In this document: positions 50,235 through 60,029 of the stretch, piece by piece
Layout: each line of letters begins with the position of its first letter
How positions within the stretch are numbered: position 1 is the stretch's first letter
DNA from: Solirubrobacter soli DSM 22325
Lineage (GTDB): Bacteria; Actinomycetota; Thermoleophilia; Solirubrobacterales; Solirubrobacteraceae
Direction: 5' to 3'
Assembly (NCBI RefSeq): GCF_000423665.1
Contig: NZ_AUIK01000001.1
Location: 400,669-464,668, forward strand
DNA length: 64,000 bases
Notes under the pieces: generated by a model
Told to the model about the DNA's origin: nothing
Database searches by the model: none
The model's input: only the letters and a program-made list of their open reading frames with translations
Made by a program: the position numbers and the translations under genes

Positions 50235-53200
50235 CTAGGGAGTCGTCGCTGACAGGGTGAAGGTCAGCGTCTTGCCGTATGCGCCGGTCAGCAGCGAGTC
50301 CGCCGCCGCGACCGGTTGCTTGAACTCGAGCGTCACCGGGCGGGCGCCGACCGGTGTGCTCCAGCTCTTGATCGCCAGCGCCGCGCCGGTCGAGCTCAGG
50401 GGCGCGAACGCTCCGTCATCCGCCCGGACCTGGAGCGACTGTGGCATCACCGCGGTGCCATTGACCAGATGGCCCGTGGCCGTGGCCGAGGGGTCGCGGA
50501 CGGACAGCGCGGCGGCCGTGGCGCTCGACGTCACCGTCGCGGCCACGGAGCCCGTGTAGTCCTTCGTGACCCCCGGCATGAACGTGCCGAGGCTGGGTGC
50601 CGTGCCGATCGTCAGCGCGAGCACGCCGGGCACGTTGCCACCGACGTTGACTGAAACGTCGGTTCCGCCGCCCGACGGCGGCGCCACACCGCACGCCGCC
50701 GACGGCAGCACCCCTGCCGCGATCTCGATGCCCGCCCCGATGTGGGACAGGATGCCGGCCTCCTGGAACGAGGCCTGCGTGTGGCCGAGGCCGGTGTAGA
50801 ACGAGCGACCGCCGTCGTAGCGCTGGCACCACGAGATCGGGTGGTCGTCGTCGACGCCGTCCGACCCGTCGTTCTCCGCGTACGTCGACTCGTCCATCTT
50901 CAGCAGGACGTGCACGCCCGGGGTGTTGCGCGGGCTGTAGTCGTCGCCGTTCGCGTTGCTCGGCGCCTTGTAGTTGTACCACTCGTCCACGCGGCTCCAG
51001 CGGGCCGGGAGACCGGCCGTCGACGGGTCCGTCGTGTCCTCCGCGACGACCGTCGCGGTGGGCGTCCCGTCCGGGTGGTTGCGGAAATACGCGCCCACCA
51101 GGTTGCCGTACCAGCGCCAGTCGTACTCGCCGTCGGCGGCCGCGTGGATGCCCACGTAGCCGTTGCCGGCGCGGATGAAGCGCTCGAACGCCGCCTGCTG
51201 GGTGTCGTTGAGCGTGTCACCGGTCGTGGAGACGAAGATCACGACCTTGTAGTGCGAGAGGACCGCGTCGGTGAACAGCGACGCGTCCTCGGTGGCATCG
51301 ACCTGCCAGTTCTTCTGCGTGCCCAGCGTCTGGATCGCGGCGACGCCCGCCGGGATCGAGTCGTGCCGGAAGCCCGCCGTCTTGGAGAAGACGAGCGCGC
51401 GCAGCTTCTTCGTCGAGTCATCCGCGGCCAGCACCTGCACCGGGATGTCGCGCGTGGCGGTCCCGCCCTTGCCGTCCGACACGGTCAGCTTGATCGTGCG
51501 GTTGCCGGCGGTGGTGTACGTCGTCGAGGCGGTCGCCCCGGTCGCGTCCGCGGTCCCGTTGCCGTCGTAGTCCCACGAGTACGTGAGCGCATCGCCGTTG
51601 GCGTCCGTGGCCGCGGCGCTCAGCGCCACCTGCAGCGGGGCGAAGCCCGCGGTCGGCGTCGCGGTCGCCGACGTGATCACCGGGTTGGTGTTCGTCGGGC
51701 CGCTGCAGCCGGTCGCGCCGTTGACCTTGAAGTAGTCGAAGGTCGCGGTCCCGCCCGCGCCGTCGACGCCGGCCGTGTAGAGGCCGAACTTCATGTCCGC
51801 GGTCGGGTTGGTGATGCCGGTGCCGACGGCCTGCCAGGTCGTGCCGTTGAAGGACGCCTCGGCGGTGTAGGTCGTGCCGGACTTGGTCATCCGCAGCCAG
51901 ATCCCGGTCACGCCCGTGGGCACGTCGAGGTTGGGCTGCGGGCTCGTCACGGTTCCGGCGACCTTCGAGCGGTTCTCGATCCGGTTGATCCGGGTGTTGG
52001 TCCCGTCGGAGATCGCGTTGAACTTGACGTAGTTGTTGTCGTCCTGCCAGATCAGGATGCCCGCCTGGCGGAACTGGCCCACGAACGTCCACGCCGAGAG
52101 CTTGGTCTCGAGCACGTAGTCCGGGGAGGTGTGGTCGGCCGTCTGCAGGAAGTAGTTCTTGTTCCCGCCCGCGACGTCGGCCTGGACCATGGTGGCGGTC
52201 AGCCCGCCGTTCTCGACCTTGTAGAGCGAGGTGTCCTCGCGCTGGATCGCGTTCCAGCGGGTCTTGTCCAGCGACGTGCCGGTGAACTCGTCACCGGGGC
52301 CGCCGGAGCCGGAGCCCGGGGTGGTGAGCGTGAACCAGTCGAACTCGGACGTGACGGTGTTCGCCGCCGCGTTGCCGAGGGCGAATATGCCCACGCGGAC
52401 GTTGCCGGCCGGCAGGTTGGCGGGCTGGCCGACGAGCGTCCACGTCGTGCCGTCCGTCGACTGGTAGCCGCGGATCTGGGTGCCGTCGGACTCGATCTTC
52501 ATGAAGAAGTCCTGCGGGTAGCTGGCACCCAGCGCCCCGCCCGAGTCCGCCGACGTGTTGCGCGGCGTGCCGGCGACCTCGTTGATGAACTCGAAGTGCT
52601 CGGTGACGGCGCTGGTCGGCTGGTTGTCGGCCAGGCGATCGAACTTCGTGTAGTTGTCGTCGTCGCCGTAGACGATCAGGCCCGCCTGGTGGTACTGGCG
52701 GTTGCCGGCGTGCTTGACCTTCGCCGTGATCGTGAACGGGCCGGACGGAGCCGTCCGCAGGACGATGTTCTTGGCGTTGTTGTCGCCGCCGTAGACGTCG
52801 CCGGTCGCGGTCGGGATCTTCAGCGTCCCGCCCGAGACGACGAGGCCCTGGTCGCGGCGTACGACCTCCCAGCCGGTGCCGAGGTCGGTGCCGTCGAAGT
52901 CGTCGCGGTAGTTGGTGCCGCAGCCCGCGGGCGCGCTCACCTTGATCGCGAACGTCTTCGTGGTGGTGCCGCCTTGGCCGTCGGTGACGGTCAGCGTGGC
53001 CGTGTAGTTGCCCTGGTTGGCGTACGTGTAGGTCGGCGAGGGCTGCGTCGACGTGTCCGTCGTCGTGCCGGGGACGCCGAAGTCCCACGCGTAGCTCAAG
53101 GTCCCGCCGTCCGGATCGGTGGCGGTCGAGGTGAACACCACCGGGAGCGGCGCGGCGCCGGTCAGCGGCGCAGCGGAAGCCGTCACGTCAGGCGCGGCCG

Positions 53201-55670
53201 TCTGCGCGGCGCCCCTGCCGACGAAGTCGACCCAGTTGATGTTCAGCAGCGAGGCCGTCTGGCCCGGGTTGCGGGTGATCATGAACAGCTCGTGCGTGCC
53301 CGCCGGCACCCCGGTCAAAGGCAGCGAGACGTTCTTGTACGTCTGCCAGTTGCCGGTGGGCGTGATCATCGCCGTCTTGCCCAGCAGCGGACCGGTCGGC
53401 GAGTCGTAGCGCAGCTCGATCGTGCCGCCCGGGCCGGCGGAGGCGACACGGAAGCGCGCCTCGGTGATGTCGGTCAGGTTGAACGGCTTGTAGGACGTGT
53501 AGTCGCCGTCCTCGATGAAGCCGATGTTCAGCCCGCCGCCCTCGGTGTCACTCGTCGTCTCCGTCTGCACGCCCGCGGTCCCGCCGGTCGTGCCGTCCGC
53601 GGTGCGGCCGGTGGAGGCGAAGAACTCCGCCTGCTTCTGCTTGGGCTGCAGGATCGCCTCGGCGCGCCCGGTGAGCGGGACGATGCCGCCCGGGCCGCCC
53701 TTGTCGGTGTAGGCCACGGAGATGACGGTGAACGTGTTGGCCTCCGGACCGTGGCCCGCGGCCAGGCCGCTGTTCAAGGTCCCCTCGCACCCCGTCGCGG
53801 ACGCCAGGTCGTGCGCATGCTCGTCGTGGCCGAGCGAGATCTTGACCGTGATGCCCGAGCAGTTGATGCCCGCGCCGGTCGTGCCGTCCTCCGGATCGGT
53901 GACGGTGACCTTGTACGGGATCTTGTCCGTGAAGGATGCGAGCTTGCCGTTGAGCGGCGTGTCGATCGTGACCGTCGGGGCGCGGTTGCCGACCGAGATC
54001 AGGATGTTCTCGACGGCGGTCAGCCCGGTCTGGTCCTTGACGGTCAGCTTGGCCGTGTAGGCGCCGTTGGACGTGTACGTGTAGGACGGGTTGGCCGCGG
54101 TCGAGTCGACCGTGCCGTCGCCGTTGAAGTCCCACGCGTAGGTGATCGGGCCACCCTCGGGGTCGCTCGAGCCGGTCGACGTGAAGTTGACCGCCAGCGG
54201 GGCGAGCCCTGAAGTGACCGACGCCTCGGCGTTGGCGATCGGGGCCTTGTCGCCGGCGACGTAGTCGATCCGGTAGACGCCCGAGTCTGCGTTGTCGCCG
54301 CCGAAGCCGGAGCCCCACTCGATGACGTAGAGGGCGCCGTCAGGACCGAAGTCGAGGTCCATCGGCCGCTTGTAGCCGGTGCCGAGCGCGAAGGCGCTGA
54401 CCTTCGTCATGGCGCCGTTGGCATCGAGGTCGGCGTTCTTGATCCAGCCGTTGTTCCACTCGGCGATGAACCACTTGTTGTCGTAGTACGCCGGGAACTT
54501 GCGATCGCTGTCCAGCGTCGGGTCGAAGTGGTAGCGCGGGCCGCCCATCGGCGCGCCGCCGGTGCCCAGGTCCGGGCGGAAGCGGGCGTCGGTGTCGCTG
54601 AAGCCCATCCAGGCGGTCGCCGGGCGGGCGGGCGGGAGGTTGGTCAGGCCGGTGTTGTTCGGCGAGGTGTTGACCGGGTTGTTGCAGTCGAACTTCGCGC
54701 CCGAGGTCTGGGTGGCGAAGTCGTAGTCGTTGTACGCGGTGTTCTCGCGGATGCAGTACGGCCACCCATAGTTGCCCGCGCTCGGGAGGACGTTGTACTC
54801 GACCGAGCCCTGCGGGCCGCGGTTGGCGTTCGTCGTCCCGGCGTCGGGGCCGTAGTCGGCGCTCAGCACCCACCCGGTGGTCTGGTCGACCGTGAAGCGG
54901 AACGGGTTGCGGAAGCCCATGCCGTAGATCTCCGGCCGGGTCTTGTTGGTGGCGTCCGCGGCCTCGTCGAAGAGGTTGCCCGTCGGGATCGTGTACGTCG
55001 TCCCCGGTCCGGGAGAGCCGAGCGGGATCTCCATCGGCTTGATCCGCAGGATCTTGCCGTTGAGGTCGTTGGTGTTGGCGGAGGTGCGCTGCGCGTCCCA
55101 CGCGGAGCGGCCGGTGGTCTCGTCGATCGGGTTGTAGCCGCCCGAGTCGAACGGATTGGTGTTGTCACCGGTCGAGATGAACAGGCTGCCGTCCGGGCCG
55201 AAGTACAGCGAGCCCGAGGAGTGGCAGCACTGCCCACGCTGGTGCTGGAAGGTCAGGATCCGCTGCTCCGAGCTGAGGTCGAGCGTGTCGCCGTTGACCT
55301 TGAAGCGCGCGATCACCTGCGTGTTCGTGTTGTCCGGCAGCAGCGAGTAGAAGAGGTACACCCACTTGCTGAACGCGAAGTCCGGAGCCAGCTGCAGGCC
55401 GAGCAGGCCGTTCTCCTGGCTGCGCGTGACCGGTACGGTGCCGGCGGTCACGGTCTGGCGGGTGTCGGGCTTGAAGATCATCAGGCGCCCGTCGCGCTCG
55501 ATGTAGAAGACACGCCCATCCGGGGCGACGTCCAGCTCCATCGGATTCTGCGTGTTGTCATCCAGCGTGACCTTCTGGAAGTCGCCCGCGGCCGGCGTCT
55601 GCGCCGCCGCGGTCGAGCTCCAGATCAGACACGCCAAGGCCGCCGCGAGAGCGGCCAGGAGCGATCGCAT
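50235..55670 (-). CDS. Secreted multidomain protein: PQQ-type sugar dehydrogenase, PKD, CBM6-like, ThuA
   Basis: 1811 residues; ATG at 55670 with GGAG 8 bp upstream. A signal peptide (MRSLLAALAAALACLIWSST, cleavage near AAAQ) is followed by a soluble glucose/sorbosone-dehydrogenase-like beta-propeller (~30-475: MELDVAPDGRVFYIERDGR, GRSAWDAQRT, GNYGWPYC). Then come a PKD domain, a CBM6-like domain (~690-820), a second PKD, two DUF1349/concanavalin-like domains (each DGTDLGTGW- or GTSLDKTRWN-like), a third PKD, and a ThuA domain (~1415-1645: FSKTAGFRHDSI, GIHAAADGEYDW, HPISWCQRY). A C-terminal module shared with two neighbours ends the protein. It probably acts on extracellular sugars with the GH95-like enzyme 10 bp upstream. 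Confidence 0.88.
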   Translation of the reverse strand: MRSLLAALAAALACLIWSSTAAAQTPAAGDFQKVTLDDNTQNPMELDVAPDGRVFYIERDGRLMIFKPDTRQTVTAGTVPVTRSQENGLLGLQLAPDFAFSKWVYLFYSLLPDNTNTQVIARFKVNGDTLDLSSEQRILTFQHQRGQCCHSSGSLYFGPDGSLFISTGDNTNPFDSGGYNPIDETTGRSAWDAQRTSANTNDLNGKILRIKPMEIPLGSPGPGTTYTIPTGNLFDEAADATNKTRPEIYGMGFRNPFRFTVDQTTGWVLSADYGPDAGTTNANRGPQGSVEYNVLPSAGNYGWPYCIRENTAYNDYDFATQTSGAKFDCNNPVNTSPNNTGLTNLPPARPATAWMGFSDTDARFRPDLGTGGAPMGGPRYHFDPTLDSDRKFPAYYDNKWFIAEWNNGWIKNADLDANGAMTKVSAFALGTGYKRPMDLDFGPDGALYVIEWGSGFGGDNADSGVYRIDYVAGDKAPIANAEASVTSGLAPLAVNFTSTGSSDPEGGPITYAWDFNGDGTVDSTAANPSYTYTSNGAYTAKLTVKDQTGLTAVENILISVGNRAPTVTIDTPLNGKLASFTDKIPYKVTVTDPEDGTTGAGINCSGITVKISLGHDEHAHDLASATGCEGTLNSGLAAGHGPEANTFTVISVAYTDKGGPGGIVPLTGRAEAILQPKQKQAEFFASTGRTADGTTGGTAGVQTETTSDTEGGGLNIGFIEDGDYTSYKPFNLTDITEARFRVASAGPGGTIELRYDSPTGPLLGKTAMITPTGNWQTYKNVSLPLTGVPAGTHELFMITRNPGQTASLLNINWVDFVGRGAAQTAAPDVTASAAPLTGAAPLPVVFTSTATDPDGGTLSYAWDFGVPGTTTDTSTQPSPTYTYANQGNYTATLTVTDGQGGTTTKTFAIKVSAPAGCGTNYRDDFDGTDLGTGWEVVRRDQGLVVSGGTLKIPTATGDVYGGDNNAKNIVLRTAPSGPFTITAKVKHAGNRQYHQAGLIVYGDDDNYTKFDRLADNQPTSAVTEHFEFINEVAGTPRNTSADSGGALGASYPQDFFMKIESDGTQIRGYQSTDGTTWTLVGQPANLPAGNVRVGIFALGNAAANTVTSEFDWFTLTTPGSGSGGPGDEFTGTSLDKTRWNAIQREDTSLYKVENGGLTATMVQADVAGGNKNYFLQTADHTSPDYVLETKLSAWTFVGQFRQAGILIWQDDNNYVKFNAISDGTNTRINRIENRSKVAGTVTSPQPNLDVPTGVTGIWLRMTKSGTTYTAEASFNGTTWQAVGTGITNPTADMKFGLYTAGVDGAGGTATFDYFKVNGATGCSGPTNTNPVITSATATPTAGFAPLQVALSAAATDANGDALTYSWDYDGNGTADATGATASTTYTTAGNRTIKLTVSDGKGGTATRDIPVQVLAADDSTKKLRALVFSKTAGFRHDSIPAGVAAIQTLGTQKNWQVDATEDASLFTDAVLSHYKVVIFVSTTGDTLNDTQQAAFERFIRAGNGYVGIHAAADGEYDWRWYGNLVGAYFRNHPDGTPTATVVAEDTTDPSTAGLPARWSRVDEWYNYKAPSNANGDDYSPRNTPGVHVLLKMDESTYAENDGSDGVDDDHPISWCQRYDGGRSFYTGLGHTQASFQEAGILSHIGAGIEIAAGVLPSAACGVAPPSGGGTDVSVNVGGNVPGVLALTIGTAPSLGTFMPGVTKDYTGSVAATVTSSATAAALSVRDPSATATGHLVNGTAVMPQSLQVRADDGAFAPLSSTGAALAIKSWSTPVGARPVTLEFKQPVAAADSLLTGAYGKTLTFTLSATTP

Positions 55671-55680
55671 CGTGATCTCC

Positions 55681-58600
55681 TTACGGCGTCGTGGTGGTGA
55701 GCGAGAACGTGAGCGTCTTGCCGTACGCGCCCGTGTGCAGGCCGTCAGTGGCATCGACGTGTTGCTTGAAGCCGATCGACACCGTGTCGAGCGACTTGGG
55801 GCCGCTGTAGGTCAGCAGCGTTGCCGGCAGGGTCGCGAACGCTCCGCCTTGCGCCTGCACCTGAAGCGCCTGCGGCATCACGTAGCTGCCCTGCGTCAGG
55901 TGACCGGGGGCGGTCGTGCTCGGGTCGGACACGCTCAACGCCGCGTCAGGGGTGGACGTGGTGACCGTGGCAGTCAGCGACGCCGTGTAGTCCTTCGTCA
56001 CCCCGGGCGCGAAGGTGCCGAGGTTGGCGTTGGCGCTCGAGAGGCTGAGCGAGAGCACGCGCGGCACCGTGCCGCCGATCGGCACCTGCTGCGAGACGCC
56101 CTCCGTGAACGCCAGCTCCTGCCAGCGCGCGCGGTCGGTCGCGCTGAGCACCTTCGGGAACATCGCGGTGCGGTCGAGCTCGGCGCTGATGCGCTGGCCC
56201 CCGCCCTGGTCGGCGCCGAAGCGGATCTCGGCCGGCGCGCAGCCGTTGATGCCGAGGTCCGGCAGCGTGCTGCCGCCGATCCGCGTGCCGTCGACGTAGA
56301 CGTCGACGTTGCCGTCTCGCCCGGCGGTGATCACCAGGTTGATGAAGCGGCCGGTGGGCGGGACCGCGTTGGTCGTGATGCCGCGGCCGGACGTGATCAT
56401 GCGAACCTGGCCGGTGGGCGTGAGGTCGATCAGGAAGCCGACGTCATCGCCGCCGCTGGCGGTCTTCCAGTCCCAGATCCGGCGATAGGTGGTGCCGGCG
56501 TTGATCTTCACGTCGGCCGCCCAGGTCGCTTCTCTGAGGAAGCCAAGCGTCGTGGCCGGCGTGCGCAGGTAGCGCGGACCGGAGATGTCGGCGCTGGTGC
56601 CGGTCGGGCCGGTCGCGAGGTACGCGGCAGCGCCGCCGCCGAAGACCGCGTCGCGCATGAAGCTCGACTTGTCGGTGATCGTGTTGCCGGAGGTCGCGTC
56701 CCACGCGAACAGCGGCGACTGGCTCGGGATCGGGCACGGCGTCGGCGGCTCGTAGCCGGCCGGGTCGATGCCGATCTTGACGTTGCTCTGGGCGAGGTGG
56801 CGGACGGCCGTGTTGGCGACGCCGGTCAACTGGGCCTTCGGCTGCGCGCTCGTGGGCGCGGACGGCTTCTGGATCAGGTACATGCCGTTCGCGGCGGCCG
56901 GGATCGTGAACGTCGCGGCGTTGGTGGTCGCGACGACGACGGTCGTGCCGTCATCGCCCTTGACCACCTGGGCGTCGCTGCCCGGCCACGGGTTCTTGAC
57001 CCGGATGTCACGCGCCGTGGGGCCGTTGACGACGGCCGCGGTCGTGATGACGCCGTCCTGGACCTGGACGTGCACCTTGCTGCGGTGCTGCAACGACACG
57101 GTCCCTTCGGCGTTCCAGCCGGGCGGGACGGCGGGGGCGATCCGCAGCAGGCCGTCGAAGTCCTGCGCGAGCGCCTCGTTGAGCGCAAGCGCGACGATCC
57201 CGACCTGCTCGTCGTAGACGTTGGTCAGGTTGCCCGCGCCGAGGTTGGAGAGCCCGTTGCTGTAGAGCTGGTAGCTGTTGACGGAGGCGCGCAGGCGCTG
57301 CGCCACCTCGACCCCGTTGCCCAGGCGCGCGGCGTGGACCGGGTCGTACGTCCAGTCGTTGGCGTTGACGTAGCGCCGGTTGGCGTAGGTGACCTTCGAG
57401 AGCTCGAAGTCCGCCGGCGTCTGATCGGAGATCAGGTTGTAGGGGAACAGCGGCTCGAGGTCGAGGTTCTCGACGTTGTTGAACGCGAGGTTCGGCGTCG
57501 AGCTGAAGCCGAAGACGGTCTGGTTGTTGCGGGTGGTGCGGGGGAAGTCGAGCAGCTTCGGGATCGCCGCCTGCAGCTGCGTCACCAGGGTCGCGTCCTG
57601 TCCGAGCAGCTGCGCCGCCTCGATGACGACCGGGAACAGCGACTTCATCGCCGCGATGTCGGTGATCGGGTCGGTCGCGTCCCACTGCGTCTCGTGGGCG
57701 TTCGAGGGCGACGTGTGCAGCTTGCCGTCGGCGCCCTCCTTCGCATAGGCGAGCAGGAAGCGCGCCGCGTCGGCCATCAGCGGGTAGTTGCGCTCGAGGA
57801 ACGTCCGGTCGTCGGTGGCGAGGTACTGGCGCCAGATGTTCAGGCCGACCTCGGCGCCCGTCGTCAGGTTGCGCTTGTTCCAGGACGGCTCGCCGCCCTC
57901 GAGGCAGCTCGGGTTGCCCTCGTCGGTGCCCGTGTACCAGCCGGTGCCGTCGAAGCGCATCGTCTCCGGCACGCAGACGCCGGGGCGCAGGCCCATCCGC
58001 AGCGACGTCCAGCTGCGGATGCTGTCGAGGTTGTCGCGGTAGAGGCGGAAGCGCGGCTGGTTGAAGTCCGCGTTGCCGGCGCCGAGGTTGGCCGCCAGCT
58101 GCATGCGCAGGTTCCAGAACCAGTAGTGGCCGCCGCCCCAGGACTGCGAGTCGCGGGAGAAGTTGAACAGCGGGTTGGTGCCCGCCTGGCTCGTCGGGAA
58201 GGTGCCGCGCTCGGACGCGCCCTCGATGTAGAGGAACAGCGTGCGGAGGTTCTCCATGTAGTCCGCGGTGCCGTCGGACGACGTGAGCTTCATCAGCCCG
58301 ACCTTGTTCCAGTAGTCGTGCCACCACTGCAGATGAGCGGCGCGCAGGGCGGTCGTGGTCGCGGTCGCGTCGGTGCCGATCAGGGTCGCGGCCGTCGCCT
58401 GCGCGTCACCGCCGGCCCACGTGGGGCTGGCGACGATCACGCGGAACGTGCCGTCCGCGTTGGGCTTGAAGGAGACCTCGGCGGTGCGGGCGTCGACGAC
58501 CGTCGCCGTGACGTTCTGGCCGCCGGCGGTCACCGCGGCGAGGCTGCCGAAGGTCTTGCCGGTGCCGCCCGTGGCGCTGCCGGTGTCGACCCAGGTCTCG

Positions 58601-59154
58601 GCGAGGCGCGCGATGCCACCGTTCGCGCCGGCCGTGGGGTTGCGGCCGTTCTGGAGGCTGATACGCGCGGTCTGCGTGCTGTTCGGGTCCGCGCCCGTGA
58701 CATCGATGACGAGCTCGTCCTTGTCGGCGCGCACGTACGTGGTCGCGGTCATGCCACCGCCCTGCTGGCGGTAGATCGCGTCGTAGAGGTCGACGGACGC
58801 CGAGTAGTCGCTCGCGCTCGTCAGCGCCTGCAGGCCGGGGATCGTCACCTGGCCCGGGCTGCGGCGCGTCGGCCACGTGTCCGTGCGGTTGATCTGCGCC
58901 GTGAAGCCGTTCGCGGCCCACACCGCGGCGCCCATCTGGCCGTTGCCGACCGGCATCAGCTGCGACGCCTGCGTCGGCGGCGACCCGACCACGATGTTCG
59001 CCCGCTTGACGACGTTCGGCACGTCGACCTGGAACTGGTTGCCGATCCACGCGGTGGACGGCGCCGCCTCTGCGGCCGGCGCAGCGGCGATCAACGCCGT
59101 CAGCGCAGCGATCAGCCACGCCGCTACGCGGCGATGGCTCCTCTCCCCCGACAT
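55681..59154 (-). CDS. Secreted GH95-like glycoside hydrolase with LamG-type domain
   Basis: 1157 residues; ATG at 59154 preceded by GAGGAGAT. A signal peptide (AAWLIAALTALIAAAPAAEA) leads to an N-terminal beta domain (MPVGNGQMGAAVWAANGF) and an (alpha/alpha)6 barrel (~280-700) with WGGGHYWFWNLRMQLAANLG, GAEVGLNIWRQYL and NVYDEQVGIVALALNEAL. This follows GH95 alpha-fucosidase/galactosidase-like enzymes; specificity is not provable. A LamG/concanavalin domain (~800-1000) and the shared C-terminal module (~1025-1157, ending LTTTTP) follow. Operon with the downstream PQQ/ThuA protein; divergent from a GntR regulator. Confidence 0.87.
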   Translation of the reverse strand: MSGERSHRRVAAWLIAALTALIAAAPAAEAAPSTAWIGNQFQVDVPNVVKRANIVVGSPPTQASQLMPVGNGQMGAAVWAANGFTAQINRTDTWPTRRSPGQVTIPGLQALTSASDYSASVDLYDAIYRQQGGGMTATTYVRADKDELVIDVTGADPNSTQTARISLQNGRNPTAGANGGIARLAETWVDTGSATGGTGKTFGSLAAVTAGGQNVTATVVDARTAEVSFKPNADGTFRVIVASPTWAGGDAQATAATLIGTDATATTTALRAAHLQWWHDYWNKVGLMKLTSSDGTADYMENLRTLFLYIEGASERGTFPTSQAGTNPLFNFSRDSQSWGGGHYWFWNLRMQLAANLGAGNADFNQPRFRLYRDNLDSIRSWTSLRMGLRPGVCVPETMRFDGTGWYTGTDEGNPSCLEGGEPSWNKRNLTTGAEVGLNIWRQYLATDDRTFLERNYPLMADAARFLLAYAKEGADGKLHTSPSNAHETQWDATDPITDIAAMKSLFPVVIEAAQLLGQDATLVTQLQAAIPKLLDFPRTTRNNQTVFGFSSTPNLAFNNVENLDLEPLFPYNLISDQTPADFELSKVTYANRRYVNANDWTYDPVHAARLGNGVEVAQRLRASVNSYQLYSNGLSNLGAGNLTNVYDEQVGIVALALNEALAQDFDGLLRIAPAVPPGWNAEGTVSLQHRSKVHVQVQDGVITTAAVVNGPTARDIRVKNPWPGSDAQVVKGDDGTTVVVATTNAATFTIPAAANGMYLIQKPSAPTSAQPKAQLTGVANTAVRHLAQSNVKIGIDPAGYEPPTPCPIPSQSPLFAWDATSGNTITDKSSFMRDAVFGGGAAAYLATGPTGTSADISGPRYLRTPATTLGFLREATWAADVKINAGTTYRRIWDWKTASGGDDVGFLIDLTPTGQVRMITSGRGITTNAVPPTGRFINLVITAGRDGNVDVYVDGTRIGGSTLPDLGINGCAPAEIRFGADQGGGQRISAELDRTAMFPKVLSATDRARWQELAFTEGVSQQVPIGGTVPRVLSLSLSSANANLGTFAPGVTKDYTASLTATVTTSTPDAALSVSDPSTTAPGHLTQGSYVMPQALQVQAQGGAFATLPATLLTYSGPKSLDTVSIGFKQHVDATDGLHTGAYGKTLTFSLTTTTP

Positions 59155-59306
59155 CAGTATCTCCTCGTTTGAACCGTTTGACCGGCCGCGCAACTATTGC
59201 GGCAAGTTTTCATGAAGTCAAGCGATTCACCCGATGTTTCCTTCCGAATTCGTTTTCGGACGGGTGTTAACGCCGGTATGTTGCGCAGAGATCGGAGGAG
59301 TTCAGC

Positions 59307-60011
59307 TTGAGCGTTACGCAAGAAGCGATCAACAAGATCAAGGCGATGATCATCGACGGGGAGCTCGGGCCAGGTGCCCGCCTGCCGAAGGAAGCCGACC
59401 TGGCCGAGCAGCTCGGCCTGTCCCGCAACTCGCTCCGCGAGGCTGTACGGGCGCTCACGCTGATTCGCATCCTCGAAACGAGGCAGGGCGACGGCACCTA
59501 TGTGACATCGCTCGAACCATCGGTTCTGCTCGAAACGATGACCTTCGTGGCCGACTTCCACCAGGACGGATCACTCCTGCACGTCTTTCAGGTGCGACGC
59601 ATCCTCGAGGCCGCCGCGACCGCCCTCGCGGCCCAGTTGATCACCGACCACGAACTCGAGGTTCTCGACGAACTGGTCGGAGGTATGGACGCCTGCGGGA
59701 CCGTGGAGGCCTTCGTCGAGAACGATCTGGCGTTCCACAGGACGATCGCACTCGCGTCCCGCAACCCCGTCCTGGCGTCGCTGATCGAGAGCTTCTCCTC
59801 GCGCACGTCACGCGCGCGCGTCTGGAGGGGGATCACGCAGGCGGGCGCGATCGACCAGACCAAGACCGACCACCGCGCGATCTACGACGCGCTCCGCCAC
59901 CACCGCCCTGACCTCGCAAGCGGGCTGGCGATCGCCCACATCGGCGCGGTCGAGTCCTGGTTCGAGCAGACGCTCTCGGAGAGCGAGCCGCCCGAGCGAG
60001 CCGCGGCATAG
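59307..60011 (+). CDS. GntR-family regulator, FadR subgroup
   Basis: 234 residues from a TTG at 59307, preceded at 9 bp by GGAGGAG. The N-terminal winged helix (GARLPKEADLAEQLGLSRNS, then LREAVRAL) is followed by an all-helical FCD ligand domain with the metal-binding pattern ENDLAFHRTIALAS and DHRAIYDAL. It is divergent from the GH95/ThuA operon across 152 bp that include an inverted repeat CCGAA-x6-TTCGG, so it probably controls sugar use. The ligand is unknown. Confidence 0.92.
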   Translation: MSVTQEAINKIKAMIIDGELGPGARLPKEADLAEQLGLSRNSLREAVRALTLIRILETRQGDGTYVTSLEPSVLLETMTFVADFHQDGSLLHVFQVRRILEAAATALAAQLITDHELEVLDELVGGMDACGTVEAFVENDLAFHRTIALASRNPVLASLIESFSSRTSRARVWRGITQAGAIDQTKTDHRAIYDALRHHRPDLASGLAIAHIGAVESWFEQTLSESEPPERAAA

Positions 60012-60029
60012 TCCCCGTAGGATCCTCAG

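Noticed and set aside
50742..59172. Plus-strand open frames of over 1100 codons opposite the ThuA and GH95-like genes
   Set aside because: Arg/Val/Gly-rich shadow translations without signal peptide or motif; the minus strand has clear domains.
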